The notes under the pieces were generated by a model. It was given only the letters and a program-made list of their open reading frames with translations, had not been told where the DNA came from and searched no databases. Of a stretch of DNA of 32,315 nucleotides, positions 7,355-16,791 are shown piece by piece (the first letter of the stretch is position 1; the number at the start of each line of letters is the position of its first letter). Both the position numbers and the translations under genes were made by a program. This DNA comes from Rhodocyclaceae bacterium (GTDB taxonomy: Bacteria; Pseudomonadota; Gammaproteobacteria; Burkholderiales; Rhodocyclaceae), in assembly GCA_030824275.1 (NCBI GenBank), contig JAVBXY010000022.1, forward strand, positions 1 to 32,315, read 5' to 3'.

Positions 7355-8065
7355 ATGAACCACCTTTCCCGCTTTGCCATCCCGCTCATCGTCACCCTGC
7401 TTGCCCCGGCCGTTCTGGCCGAGGTGGAACAACAGCCGCGCGCGCCGGGCATCGAAACCAAGGGCTATGTCTGGAACAAGCCCGACGAGGAAAAAGCCCG
7501 CGCGCTCAAGCACAAGGCCGATCCGCTCAAGGGCAAGGCGGCCTATAAAGGTTGCCAGGGCTGCCACAAGCCGGACGCCTCCGGCCGCCCGGACGATGAC
7601 TATCCCCAGCTCGCCGGCCAGCACGCATCGGTGTTGATCAAACAGATGGTGGATGTGCGTGCCGGTCGTCGCGACAATCCGAAGATGCATCCCTTCGTCG
7701 GCGACTGGGTGGTTTCGGCCGAAGACGTGGCGGATATCGCCGTCTATCTCAACAGCCTGCCGACCCCGACCAACAACGGCAAGGGCGATGGCAAGAATCT
7801 GGCGCTGGGCAAGAAGCTCTACGAAAAAGACTGCGTCGGTTGTCACGGTGACAACGGCGAAGGCGATGAAGGCAAGTTCTATCCGATGGTGACCGGCCAG
7901 CACTATCGTTACCTGCTGCGTGAATCGCGACAGATTCGCGATGGCGTCCGCCGCAATGCCTATCCGAAGATGGTGACGGTGATCAAGAAGTACAGCGATG
8001 CGGACCTGGAGGCGGTCAGCGATTACATGTCGCGCCTGCTGCCGGCGAAGGCCGCCGCGAAATAG
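7355..8065 (+). CDS. Second diheme c-type cytochrome (c4-like)
   Basis: The 236-residue protein has a signal peptide ending near residue 22 and two class I cytochrome domains. The heme sites are CQGCH at residues 67-71 and CVGCH at 160-164. YPQLAGQH and YPMVTGQH mark the equivalent positions of the two domains, and methionines in NPKMHPF and YPKMVTV are likely axial ligands. It is related to the upstream c4 protein but has a longer N-terminal extension and different spacing, so it is not a recent tandem copy. It starts 24 bases after its neighbour with an AAGGA site. It probably serves as a partner or alternative electron carrier. Confidence 0.85.
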   Translation: MNHLSRFAIPLIVTLLAPAVLAEVEQQPRAPGIETKGYVWNKPDEEKARALKHKADPLKGKAAYKGCQGCHKPDASGRPDDDYPQLAGQHASVLIKQMVDVRAGRRDNPKMHPFVGDWVVSAEDVADIAVYLNSLPTPTNNGKGDGKNLALGKKLYEKDCVGCHGDNGEGDEGKFYPMVTGQHYRYLLRESRQIRDGVRRNAYPKMVTVIKKYSDADLEAVSDYMSRLLPAKAAAK

Positions 8066-8236
8066 CGATCGGAGTTGCCTCGGTCTGCGGCACCGGGGCT
8101 CTCCTTGCCCCATTTGCAGTAGGGTTGGCTTCTCCCTGTCGGGAACCAACGACAGCTTGACCTGGTCCCTGCAAACTAGAAGAATCGGCACCTTCGCCGC
8201 GCCCCACCGCTGCCTCCTATCCCGCTGTCTACCTTT

Positions 8237-10210
8237 ATGACCCCAGAACTCGGGCATTTCGCCCTCATCCTTGCGTTCGTCGTCGCCATCGTCCAGGGCA
8301 TCCTGCCGCTGATCGGTGCGCAGAGTGAAAAACATACCGACTGGATTGCTCTCGCCCGACCGGCGGCGCAGACCCAGTTCCTGCTGGTGGCGTTTTCCTT
8401 CGCCTGTCTGGCGCAAGGCTTCCTCGCCAACGATTTTTCGGTGGCCTATGTCGCCCATCACTCCAATACGCAGTTGCCGCCGCTCTACCAGTTTGCTGCC
8501 GTCTGGGGCGGACACGAAGGCTCGCTGCTACTGTGGGTGCTGATGCTGGCCGGCTGGGGCGCGGCCGTCTCCATCGCCTCGCGCCGCCTGCCCGACGCCA
8601 TGGTCGCCCGCGTACTGGGTGTGTTGGGACTTGTCACCATCGGCCTGCTGGCCTTCGTGCTGTTCACCTCGAATCCTTTCGAGCGCCTTCTGCCGGCGCC
8701 GCCCGAGGGCCGCGACCTCAATCCGCTGTTGCAGGACCCGGGCTTGGTCTTCCATCCGCCGATGCTTTACATGGGTTACGTCGGCTTCTCCGTCGCCTTC
8801 GCCTTCGCCATCGCTGCACTGCTCTCGGGGCGACTCGACGCCGCCTGGGCGCGCTGGTCGCGGCCGTGGACCACGGCGGCCTGGGTCTTCCTCACGCTAG
8901 GTATCGCGCTCGGCTCCTGGTGGGCCTATTACGAACTGGGCTGGGGGGGCTGGTGGTTCTGGGACCCGGTGGAAAATGCTTCCTTCATGCCCTGGCTGGT
9001 GGGCACGGCGCTGATCCACTCGCTGGCCGTGACCGAAAAGCGCGGCAGCTTCAAGAACTGGACGGTGCTGCTGGCCATCGCCGCCTTCTCGCTCTCGCTG
9101 CTCGGCACCTTCCTCGTTCGCTCCGGCGTACTGACCTCGGTGCACGCCTTCGCCACCGATCCCCGGCGCGGCATTTTCATCCTCATCCTGCTTGCCGTGG
9201 TCATCGGCAGTTCGCTGGCGCTGTTCGCCTGGCGTGCGTCGAAAGTCAGCGCCGGCGGCGCCTTCGGCCTCTTCTCGCGCGAGACCATGCTGCTGATGAA
9301 CAACGTGCTGCTGGTGGTCGCTACCGGCAGCGTGCTGCTCGGCACGATCTATCCGCTGATCATCGATGCACTGAACCTCGGCAAGCTTTCCGTCGGCCCG
9401 CCCTACTTCCACGCCGTCTTCGTGCCAGTGATGACGCCGCTGCTGGTGCTGCTCGCCGTCGGCCCGCTGGCGCGCTGGAAACATGCGGACCTCAAGGACA
9501 TGCTCCTGCGTCTGCGCGTGGCCTTCGTCCTTGCCCTGATCGCCGGCGTGGGCCTGCCGATGCTGATGGGTAAATGGACACCGCTGACCGGCCTCGGCTG
9601 CCTGCTGGCGGTGTGGATCGTCGCCAGCGTGGTGTTCCAGATGATCGAACGACTCAAGACCGGCAGCGGCCTGAAAACCGCGCCGGCTTCCTGGTGGGGC
9701 ATGCACCTGGGCCATCTCGGCATCGCCGTCTTCGTCCTTGGCGTGACCATGGTCGGCGGCTTCCAGGAAGAGAAGGACGTGCGCATGGAGCCGGGCGACA
9801 CGGTCAGTGTCGGCGGCTATGAATTCAAGCTGCTGGGCGTCAAGGAAGCCATGGGACCGAACTACAAGGCCGCCGTCGGCGTCGTCGAGTTGTCGCAGGG
9901 CGGGCGTGCGTTGAAAACCATGCGCCCGGAGAAGCGCCAATACTTCTCGTCCACCATGCCGATGACGGAAGCCGCCATCGACGCCGGCTTCACCCGCGAT
10001 GTGTATGTGTCGCTCGGCGAGCTGCTGGACAAGCCCGGCGAAACCAGCGGCGCCTGGGCCGTGCGGGTTTACTTCAAACCCTACGTGGACTGGATCTGGG
10101 GCGGTTGCCTGCTGATGGCTCTGGGCGGCTTTGTCGCCATGCTCGACCGTCGCTATCGCGTCCGCGCCAAGGCCACCCAAGCTACCCCGCTCGCCGGAGC
10201 CGCTGCATGA
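8237..10210 (+). CDS. ccmF: CcmF, cytochrome c heme lyase subunit
   Basis: This 657-residue protein has about fifteen membrane helices. The heme-handling motif GWGGWWFWDPVENASFMPW contains WWFWD at residues 239-243. Conserved histidines occur in VAYVAHHSN and LIHSLAVTEKRG. With CcmH, CcmF attaches heme to apocytochromes on the periplasmic side. Length and motifs are complete. It begins 171 bases after the second cytochrome gene, with no strong ribosome site seen, and overlaps ccmG by 4 bases. Confidence 0.95.
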   Translation: MTPELGHFALILAFVVAIVQGILPLIGAQSEKHTDWIALARPAAQTQFLLVAFSFACLAQGFLANDFSVAYVAHHSNTQLPPLYQFAAVWGGHEGSLLLWVLMLAGWGAAVSIASRRLPDAMVARVLGVLGLVTIGLLAFVLFTSNPFERLLPAPPEGRDLNPLLQDPGLVFHPPMLYMGYVGFSVAFAFAIAALLSGRLDAAWARWSRPWTTAAWVFLTLGIALGSWWAYYELGWGGWWFWDPVENASFMPWLVGTALIHSLAVTEKRGSFKNWTVLLAIAAFSLSLLGTFLVRSGVLTSVHAFATDPRRGIFILILLAVVIGSSLALFAWRASKVSAGGAFGLFSRETMLLMNNVLLVVATGSVLLGTIYPLIIDALNLGKLSVGPPYFHAVFVPVMTPLLVLLAVGPLARWKHADLKDMLLRLRVAFVLALIAGVGLPMLMGKWTPLTGLGCLLAVWIVASVVFQMIERLKTGSGLKTAPASWWGMHLGHLGIAVFVLGVTMVGGFQEEKDVRMEPGDTVSVGGYEFKLLGVKEAMGPNYKAAVGVVELSQGGRALKTMRPEKRQYFSSTMPMTEAAIDAGFTRDVYVSLGELLDKPGETSGAWAVRVYFKPYVDWIWGGCLLMALGGFVAMLDRRYRVRAKATQATPLAGAAA

Positions 10211-10731
10211 AAAAGTTTCTGATCCCGCTCGCCCTGTTCATCGTCCTCGTCGGCTTCCTCGCCGTCGGCCTCAACCGCAATCCGCGCGATGTGCCCTCGC
10301 CCCTGGTCGGCAAACCGGCGCCGGTCTTCACCCTGCCGCAACTGGCAGATGGCAGTAAAAGCTTCGGCACCGCCGACATGAAAGGCAAGGTCTGGCTGCT
10401 CAATGTCTGGGCTTCCTGGTGCGTCTCCTGCCGGCAGGAACACCCGCTGCTGGTGTCCTTTGCCAAGCAGGGCACGGTGCCCATCGTCGGCCTCAATTAC
10501 AAAGACCAGAACGCCGACGCGAAAAAATGGCTGGCCCAGTTCGGCAATCCCTACACCCTCTCCGCCGTCGATGCGGATGGCCGCGTCGGCATCGACTTCG
10601 GCGTCTATGGCGTGCCGGAAACCTACGTCATCGACAAGGCCGGCATGATTCGCCTCAAGCACACCGGCCCCATCACGCCGGAGTCGCTGGAGAAGCAGAT
10701 CCTGCCGCTGGTCGCGGAGTTGTCGAAATGA
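10207..10731 (+). CDS. ccmG: CcmG/DsbE, periplasmic thiol:disulfide protein
   Basis: The 174-residue protein has an N-terminal membrane anchor and a thioredoxin fold. The active site WCVSC lies at residues 71-75, and the cis-proline loop is VYGVPETYVID. The GVPETY stretch is typical of DsbE/CcmG. It keeps CcmH and apocytochrome CxxCH thiols reduced for heme ligation. It overlaps ccmF and ccmH by 4 bases each. Confidence 0.93.
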   Translation: MKKFLIPLALFIVLVGFLAVGLNRNPRDVPSPLVGKPAPVFTLPQLADGSKSFGTADMKGKVWLLNVWASWCVSCRQEHPLLVSFAKQGTVPIVGLNYKDQNADAKKWLAQFGNPYTLSAVDADGRVGIDFGVYGVPETYVIDKAGMIRLKHTGPITPESLEKQILPLVAELSK

Positions 10732-11186
10732 AGCGCACGCTGATGTTGCTGCTGCTCATGCTGTTCGCCAGCCTGAGTCTGGCCAAGGAAGCCGCACCGC
10801 TGGCCGTTGACGAGACCGTGGAAAAGCGCATGGTGACGATCAGCGAGGAACTGCGCTGCCTGGTCTGCCAGAACGAATCCCTGGCCGGCTCCCACGCCGA
10901 TCTGGCGCAGGACCTGCGCCGCGAAATCCGCAAGCTGATCGGCGAGGGCAAGACCGACCAGGAAATCCTCGACTTCATGGTCGCCCGCTATGGCGACTTC
11001 GTCCGCTACCGTCCGCCGGTCAAGCCCACGACCTGGCTGCTCTGGGGCGGCCCCTTCCTGCTGCTGGCCGGTGGCATCGGTGCGCTGATCGCCTTCCTGC
11101 GCCGCCGTGGCCGCGAACAGGTCGCGCCCCAGCTCTCCGCCGAAGAACACCGCCGCGCCGCCGCACTGCTGAAAGACTCCGAATGA
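10728..11186 (+). CDS. ccmH: CcmH, apocytochrome reductase (CycL/NrfF-like domain)
   Basis: This 152-residue protein has a signal peptide, the diagnostic LRCLVCQNESLAGS motif (cysteines at 44 and 47), a three-helix bundle domain and a C-terminal membrane helix (about residues 103-123). YGDFVRYRPP is also conserved. It presents reduced apocytochrome to CcmF. Here the CcmH and CcmI parts are separate genes, unlike the fused E. coli CcmH. It overlaps both neighbours by 4 bases. Confidence 0.93.
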   Translation: MKRTLMLLLLMLFASLSLAKEAAPLAVDETVEKRMVTISEELRCLVCQNESLAGSHADLAQDLRREIRKLIGEGKTDQEILDFMVARYGDFVRYRPPVKPTTWLLWGGPFLLLAGGIGALIAFLRRRGREQVAPQLSAEEHRRAAALLKDSE

Positions 11187-12379
11187 CCCCCTTCATCCTC
11201 GCTGCGGCGGCCATCGCCCTGGTCGCCCTGTTGCTGTTGCTGCGCCCCTGGCGTCGCCGTGTCGCCAACGCCGACTTTTCACAATCCCTGAACGCCGCCA
11301 TTCACCGGGATCGCCTCGCCGAGCTGGAGCGCGACCGGGCCAACGGCACCTTGTCCGAAGCCGACCTGGTGGAGGCCAAGGAAGAACTCCAGCGCCAGTT
11401 GCTGGAAGACGTCGAAGCCCAGTCGGCCACGGCCCAAGTCTCCAGCGTCGGCGGGCGTGGCCTGAGTATCGTGCTGGCGCTTTGCGTGCCCCTCGTTGCC
11501 GTGCTGCTCTATCTCCAGCTCGGCTCGCCCACCGCCGTCCTCTCCAGCGCCGAGCAGGCGAAAAAAGCCACCGCGACCATGGAAGAGCTGGTGGCCAAGC
11601 TGGCGCAGAAGCTCGAAGAGAACCCGGACAATCCCGAAGGCTGGGCCATGCTGGCGCGCTCCTACAAGGCCGTGGGCCGCTTCGACGACGCCGAGCGCGC
11701 CTTCGGCAAGATTGGTCCCGCCATCGAAAAGGACGCCCGTCTGCTGGCCGATCTGGCCGATCTGCTGATCCAGAAGAATGGCGGCTTCGCCGGCCGCCCG
11801 CGCGAATTGCTGAAGCAGGCCCTTAAGGTGAACCCCGACGATCCCATGAGCCTGTGGTTGGCCGGCACCGACGCCTTCGACAGCGCCCGCTACGGCGAAG
11901 CCATCAAGCTGTGGGAACACCTGCTGACCCTGCTCGAACCTGATTCGGAAGACGCCCGCACCATCGAGGCCGGCATCGCCCAGGCCCGCGAGCGCAGCGG
12001 CAAGCCCGGCAAAAAAGTCGGCCCTGGTACCACGGCGAAAACCGCCGTCAGCGGCCGCGTCGAGCTGGCGCCCGAACTGCGCGGCAAGGCCAAGCCCGAG
12101 GATGTGGTCTTCGTCTTCGCCCGCGCCGTCAACGGCCCGCGCATGCCGCTGGCCGCCCAGCGCGCGCGGGTAGCCGACCTGCCGCTGAACTTCAGCCTCG
12201 ACGACGGCCAGGCCCTCAGCCCCGAGGCGACGATTTCCAAGGCCGGCGAACTGCGTGTCGAAGTGCGCATCTCCAAGTCCGGCAACGCCACGCCGGGCAA
12301 GGGCGACCTCACCGGAAAAAGTGCCGTGGTGAAACCCGGCGCCACCGGCATCGTCATCAAGATCGACACCGCGGAATAA
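11183..12379 (+). CDS. ccmI: CcmI, TPR-containing cytochrome c biogenesis protein
   Basis: The 398-residue protein starts with a membrane helix, a conserved cytoplasmic loop (HRDRLAELERDRANGTL) and a second helix around residue 100. A periplasmic TPR region follows (NPDNPEGWAMLARSYKAVGR and related repeats, about residues 140-265), then a beta-rich tail of about 110 residues. CcmI binds the C-terminal helix of apocytochromes and delivers them to CcmF/H. It ends the ccm operon, and a hairpin follows directly. Confidence 0.9.
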   Translation: MTPFILAAAAIALVALLLLLRPWRRRVANADFSQSLNAAIHRDRLAELERDRANGTLSEADLVEAKEELQRQLLEDVEAQSATAQVSSVGGRGLSIVLALCVPLVAVLLYLQLGSPTAVLSSAEQAKKATATMEELVAKLAQKLEENPDNPEGWAMLARSYKAVGRFDDAERAFGKIGPAIEKDARLLADLADLLIQKNGGFAGRPRELLKQALKVNPDDPMSLWLAGTDAFDSARYGEAIKLWEHLLTLLEPDSEDARTIEAGIAQARERSGKPGKKVGPGTTAKTAVSGRVELAPELRGKAKPEDVVFVFARAVNGPRMPLAAQRARVADLPLNFSLDDGQALSPEATISKAGELRVEVRISKSGNATPGKGDLTGKSAVVKPGATGIVIKIDTAE

Positions 12380-12383
12380 GCAC

Positions 12384-12407
12384 GCCGGCGTTCCCTGGAA
12401 CGCCGGC
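12384..12407 (+). terminator. Hairpin after ccmI
   Basis: GCCGGCGTTCC (12384-12394) pairs perfectly with GGAACGCCGGC (12397-12407). No T run follows, so it could be a weak or Rho-assisted terminator, or an mRNA-stabilising hairpin. It starts 4 bases past the ccmI stop. Confidence 0.55.
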
Positions 12408-12530
12408 AACAACGCCAGCAAGGTCCACGCATCACCAGAACTGTGGCATATTCCCGGCATGCCCTTGGTGTCGACATGGCTTCTTCGGTCGACCCTCCTG
12501 TCTTCAATCGACCACTGAAAGCATTCATTC

Positions 12531-14747
12531 ATGGCCACGTTGTTTGTAGTTGAAGACAGCCCGTCCCAGGCGGGCCTGTTGCGTCATCTCTTGGTGGAAT
12601 CCGGTTACGAGGTCCACGTCTTCGGCAACGGCCGCGACGCGCTCGACGCCATGGCCCTGCGCCCGGACCTGATCCTGTCCGACATCGACATGCCGGTGAT
12701 GGACGGCCTGGCCCTGTGCCGCGCGGTGAAGAACCACCCCGACTACCAGAACACCGCCCTGGTGCTGGTCACGGCCATCAACCGCATCGACGAGCTTGTC
12801 GGCGGCCTCAACGCCATGGCCGACGGCTACATGATCAAGCCCTACAACCCGCAGACCATGCTGGAAACGGTGGCCACGCTGCTGCGCAAGAAGGCCGACA
12901 ACACCCTGCCGAAAGTGACGGCCGCAGCGCCGACGCTGGTCACCCTTGGCGAGCGCAGCTTCAGCTTGCAGGCCGACCGGGAACGGATCTTCCAGTTTTT
13001 CGGCATCGCCTTCCTCAACTCGTCGATCCAGGCCAAGGAACTCGACGAACGCGGCCGGCAGCTGAAGGAAGCCAACCAGGCCCTGTCGCGCAACGTCGAG
13101 CTGCTGTCCGCCTCCGAAGAGCGTTTCCGCTCCCTGATCGAGGCCGTACCCGACATCGTCTACAAGATCGACATCGACGGCAATTTCTCCTTCATCAACG
13201 ATGCTATCGAACAGCTGGGCTATGCCCCGTCGGACTTGATCGGCCAGCACTTCAGCACATTGATCTACCCCGAGGACGTCATCGAGGTCAGCGCCGACAG
13301 CGTCATTGCCCGCCTGCCCAGCGGCGAGCCGGCGGAACCGCCCAAGCTCTTCGACGAACGTCGCACCAAGGACCGCATGACTGTCGGCCTGCGCGTGCGG
13401 CTGATCGCCCGCAACAAGACCATCAAGCACGGCGAAGTGCATGCCATCTCCTCCCAGGTGGTCCATGTCGAAGTGAACAGCATGGGCATGTACGGCGTCA
13501 GCGCACGCAAGGACCGCAAGTACATCGGCAGCGTCGGCGTGATCCGCGACGTCACCGAGCGCATGCATGCCGAGAAGCAGTTGCAGCAGGCCAAGGAAAT
13601 GGCCGACGCCGCCAACCGGGCGAAATCCGAATTTCTCTCCGCCATGAGCCACGAGTTGCGCACGCCGCTCAACGCCATCCTCGGCTTCAGCCAGTTGCTC
13701 GACGCGCCGGAGCACCCGCTCACCGAAGACCAGCGGGAGATGCTCCAGCACATCCGCCACAGCGGCGGTCATTTGCTCCAGCTGATCGGTGACGTCCTCG
13801 ATCTGTCCCGCATCGAAGCCGGCGCCGATGGTCTCAAGATCACCTCGACCGCGCCCGGCCCCCTGCTCGCCTCCACTCTCAACATGGTGAACAAGCTGAC
13901 CGAGGCCCAACATCTCGACATCCGCAGCGAGTTCGACCCGGCGACGCCACACCTGCTGATCGACCCGACCCGCTTCCGCCAGATCATGCTCAACCTGTTG
14001 TCCAATGCCGTGAAATACAACCGGCCGGGCGGGCGCATCATGGTGCGCAGCGAACGACGGGGAACGCACTTGCGGATACTCGTCAGCGATACCGGCATCG
14101 GCATTCCCGCCGACCGTCTGGGCGAGCTGTTCCAGCCCTTCCATCGGCTCGGTGCAGCGGCTCGCGAGATAGAGGGCACCGGCATCGGCCTCGTCATCAC
14201 TCGTCGCCTGATCGAGCGCATGGGTGGCAGCATCGGCGTCGAGAGCACGTATGGCGAAGGCAGCACCTTCTGGGTGGACTTCCTGCTCGACACCACCCCG
14301 CTGCCTCTGCTCGAGGAGGAAAAGGATGAAGTCCCGGCGGCAGCGGTCGGCGCGGCGCCGGACCTGAGCCAGCCGTTAAGGGTGCTCTACGTGGAAGACA
14401 ACGCGCTGAACGCGGCGCTGATGAAACGGATCATGGAGCGGGTAGCCAACGTCGCGCTGCATGTCGTCGAAACCGGCGAAGCCGGCATCCACCACGCCGC
14501 CGAGCACCGCCCCGATCTGATCCTCATGGACATCCGGCTACCCGGCATCGATGGTGTCGAGGCCACGCGGGTGCTCAAGTCGATGACGGAAACCCGCCAC
14601 ATCCCCGTCGTCGCGGTAACGGCAGAAGCCATGCTGCACGACACCCGACGCGCCGGGGAGGCCGGCTTCGCCGCCTACCTGACGAAGCCGATCAACATCG
14701 AAGACATCCACCGCATCCTGCGGGAAACGGTGGCCGCCGGCGTCTGA
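12531..14747 (+). CDS. Hybrid sensor histidine kinase with two receiver domains
   Basis: The 738-residue protein has no membrane segments and should be cytoplasmic. In order it contains a receiver domain (residues 1-120, phospho-acceptor D51 in SDIDMP), a coiled linker, a PAS domain (about 200-345, beginning ERFRSLIEAVPDIVYKI), a HisKA domain with H374 in MSHELRTPLNAILGFSQ, and an HATPase domain (DTGIGIP and GTGIGL boxes). A second receiver closes it (about 620-738, acceptor in LILMDIRLPGIDG). Signals may enter through another kinase acting on the first receiver or through the PAS domain. No dedicated DNA-binding regulator is next to it. It lies between ccm and nap and converges on napC with only 14 bases between stops, so any link to respiration is positional inference. 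Confidence 0.9.
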   Translation: MATLFVVEDSPSQAGLLRHLLVESGYEVHVFGNGRDALDAMALRPDLILSDIDMPVMDGLALCRAVKNHPDYQNTALVLVTAINRIDELVGGLNAMADGYMIKPYNPQTMLETVATLLRKKADNTLPKVTAAAPTLVTLGERSFSLQADRERIFQFFGIAFLNSSIQAKELDERGRQLKEANQALSRNVELLSASEERFRSLIEAVPDIVYKIDIDGNFSFINDAIEQLGYAPSDLIGQHFSTLIYPEDVIEVSADSVIARLPSGEPAEPPKLFDERRTKDRMTVGLRVRLIARNKTIKHGEVHAISSQVVHVEVNSMGMYGVSARKDRKYIGSVGVIRDVTERMHAEKQLQQAKEMADAANRAKSEFLSAMSHELRTPLNAILGFSQLLDAPEHPLTEDQREMLQHIRHSGGHLLQLIGDVLDLSRIEAGADGLKITSTAPGPLLASTLNMVNKLTEAQHLDIRSEFDPATPHLLIDPTRFRQIMLNLLSNAVKYNRPGGRIMVRSERRGTHLRILVSDTGIGIPADRLGELFQPFHRLGAAAREIEGTGIGLVITRRLIERMGGSIGVESTYGEGSTFWVDFLLDTTPLPLLEEEKDEVPAAAVGAAPDLSQPLRVLYVEDNALNAALMKRIMERVANVALHVVETGEAGIHHAAEHRPDLILMDIRLPGIDGVEATRVLKSMTETRHIPVVAVTAEAMLHDTRRAGEAGFAAYLTKPINIEDIHRILRETVAAGV

Positions 14748-14761
14748 CCGCCAAACCCGCT

Positions 14762-15487
14762 TTACTTGCCGCCGGCCGGTGCCAGCGGCTTGAACGACGA
14801 AGCTTCCGTCGCCGACTTGGGTGCAGTCGGCGTCGCCAGGACAGCAGGCGCCGCAGCGGTATCCGCTTTCGTATCACCCGTCGCCTCTGCCTTCGCTGGC
14901 GTCGGTACGATCACCGCACCGCCCTTTTCCACACCGATGTTCTGCTCGATGGCCGGTAGCGTATGGGCGATGCCCTTGTGGCAATCGATACAGGTCTTGC
15001 CCTCCTGCCAGGCACGCTGGTGGGTGGCGGAGGCGCGACGGCCCTGCTCCGAGTAATCCATGTAGTCGAAGTGATGGCAGTTGCGGCACTCCTGGGAGTC
15101 GTTGCTCTTCATCCGGTCCCACTCGTGCTGTGCCAGCACACCGCGCTTGGCATTGAACTTCTCCGGCGTGTCGATGCTGCCCAGCACCTTGTGCAAGACC
15201 TCGTTCGAGGCCTGGATCTTGCGCCAGATCTTCGGCCCCCATTCCTTCGGCACATGGCAATCCGGGCAGGTGGCGCGTACGCCGGTGCGGTTGGAGTAGT
15301 GGATGGTGTTGCGATACTCGCGATAGACGTTCTCCTCCATCTCATGGCAGGAGATGCAGAAGGCCTCGCGGTTGGTCCATTCCATGGCAGTGTTGAAGCC
15401 GCCCCAGAAGATGATGCCGAGAACGAAGGCGACGCCGAGACCACTGAAGATCAGGGCACGAAACCGGTGAAATAGATTTGCGATCAT
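14762..15487 (-). CDS. napC: NapC, membrane-anchored tetraheme quinol dehydrogenase
   Basis: This NapC/NirT-family protein of about 241 residues has one N-terminal membrane helix and four heme motifs: CISCH, CPDCH, CRNCH and CIDCH. It oxidises quinol in the membrane and passes electrons to NapB and then NapA. The first part after the helix (GGFNTAMEWTN-EAFCISCHEM) is strongly conserved. ATG 15487 is preferred because AAGGA lies six bases upstream; the in-frame ATG at 15493 touches that site. The C-terminal 50 residues are an Ala/Pro/Thr/Lys-rich low-complexity tail beyond the usual family end. It is the last gene of the operon. Confidence 0.94.
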   Translation of the reverse strand: MIANLFHRFRALIFSGLGVAFVLGIIFWGGFNTAMEWTNREAFCISCHEMEENVYREYRNTIHYSNRTGVRATCPDCHVPKEWGPKIWRKIQASNEVLHKVLGSIDTPEKFNAKRGVLAQHEWDRMKSNDSQECRNCHHFDYMDYSEQGRRASATHQRAWQEGKTCIDCHKGIAHTLPAIEQNIGVEKGGAVIVPTPAKAEATGDTKADTAAAPAVLATPTAPKSATEASSFKPLAPAGGK

Positions 15488-15496
15488 GGCCATTCC

Positions 15497-15940
15497 TTAT
15501 TGCATGCCGACGCCGGGTTTGAAGGTGTTCTCCACCAGCGGCTTCGCGTCCGCCTGCGGTACGTGGCACTGGGTGCAGAAATAGCGGCGCGGCGAGATGT
15601 TCGACAACTCCTGGCCTTCGCGGGTCTTGAAATGGGTGATGGAGACCTTGGTCGCCCCCGACTCCTTGGTCTTGCTCCATGCATGGCAATCCATGCACTT
15701 GTTGAAATTCCTGGTGATCTGGTAGTCGCGAGTGCTGTGCGGAATCAGCGGCGGCTGCTGAACGAAGTCGCGCGGAAGGGGCTTGGCGTCCTTCATCGGC
15801 TTGTACATGTCCGCTTCCGGCGTTTTTTCGATTGCCGTGTCGCCGCGTAGGGATTGCAGTTTCGGTCCATCGTTGACTGGGGCAGCATGGGCAGTCAGTG
15901 CAAAACCCAGGGCGAGCAGGGCAAGGAGTTTTTTCATCAT
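15497..15940 (-). CDS. napB: NapB, diheme electron-transfer subunit of nitrate reductase
   Basis: The 147-residue protein has a signal peptide (cleavage after about residue 19, AHA) and two heme motifs, CMDCH and CTQCH. PPLIPHSTRDYQI and ISPRRYFCTQCHVPQ are hallmark NapB segments, and their histidines are likely axial ligands. It forms the periplasmic NapAB complex and receives electrons from NapC. A GGAGGA site lies seven bases before ATG 15940, and the start overlaps the napH stop. Confidence 0.95.
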   Translation of the reverse strand: MMKKLLALLALGFALTAHAAPVNDGPKLQSLRGDTAIEKTPEADMYKPMKDAKPLPRDFVQQPPLIPHSTRDYQITRNFNKCMDCHAWSKTKESGATKVSITHFKTREGQELSNISPRRYFCTQCHVPQADAKPLVENTFKPGVGMQ

Positions 15941-16791
15941 GGTGTTGTCCTCCGGTCAAATCGTTGCGTGAAGCGAAATACGTCGCGGTTGCAGACATCG
16001 ATGCAACGCCCGCAATTGGTACAGTTGGCGTCAAGAATTACCGGGCTGTCCGTGCCCGCGCCCTTGAGCGCAGGACGAATCACCTGGGGTTCGGGGCAGA
16101 CGACGAAGCAGTCCATGCAGTCGTCGCAGGCGGCGCGCTTGTTGGCGGAAACGCGCAGCAAAGCAGTACGGCCGAGCAGCGAATACATCGCGCCCATAGG
16201 GCACAGGTGGCCACACCAGCCACGGCTGGCGACCAGCAGGTCGTAGAGGAAGATGCCGAGGATCAGCGCCCAGGCCAGGCCCATGCCGAAGATCAGCCCC
16301 CGGTGCAGCATGGACACCGGATTGACGAATTCCCAGACGATGCCGCCGGTGATGGCCGAGGCAACGAGAATGCCGCCGAGCAGCCAGTAGCGCGTGCTGG
16401 CCGCCGGGGCGCGGCCGCCCTTGATGCCGAGCTTGCGGCGCAGGGCGGCAGCGGCGTCGGTGACAACGTTCACCGGACAAACCCAGGAACAGAACACCCG
16501 CCCGCCGATCAGCAGGTAGGACAGGATGACGATGGCAGCGCCGAGCAGGGCATCGCGATAGGGCACATGGCCGGCAGCCAGGGATTGCAGCACCAGCAGC
16601 GGATCGGTCAGCGGCAGCATGCCCAGGATCAGCGAGGAAGAGAGGTTGCCCTTGACGATCCAGATGCCGAACCAGGGGCCCAGCAGAAAGAGCGCAAGGA
16701 TCGCCAACTGCGAAGCGCGGCGCAACAGCAGCCATTTACCGAAGAGCGAATGGCTGAAAAAAGTCGGTGCTGGCGACACGGCGGCACTCAT
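15937..16791 (-). CDS. napH: NapH, membrane ferredoxin-type quinol dehydrogenase component
   Basis: This protein of about 284 residues has four or five membrane helices and two cytoplasmic CxxxCP motifs ([16 protein letters not shown]). It ends with two 4Fe-4S clusters of the C-x2-C-x2-C-x3-C type ([23 protein letters not shown]). With NapG it forms an alternative electron route from quinol to the NapAB complex. ATG 16791 overlaps the napG stop by 4 bases (ATGA) and is preferred to a GTG at 16800. Confidence 0.94.
   Translation of the reverse strand: MSAAVSPAPTFFSHSLFGKWLLLRRASQLAILALFLLGPWFGIWIVKGNLSSSLILGMLPLTDPLLVLQSLAAGHVPYRDALLGAAIVILSYLLIGGRVFCSWVCPVNVVTDAAAALRRKLGIKGGRAPAASTRYWLLGGILVASAITGGIVWEFVNPVSMLHRGLIFGMGLAWALILGIFLYDLLVASRGWCGHLCPMGAMYSLLGRTALLRVSANKRAACDDCMDCFVVCPEPQVIRPALKGAGTDSPVILDANCTNCGRCIDVCNRDVFRFTQRFDRRTTP

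Noticed and set aside
12525..14144. 539-codon open frame on the - strand opposite the hybrid kinase
   Set aside because: It is composed of the mirror of HisKA/PAS codons, with a His/Asp/Gly/Gln-rich product typical of antisense shadows.
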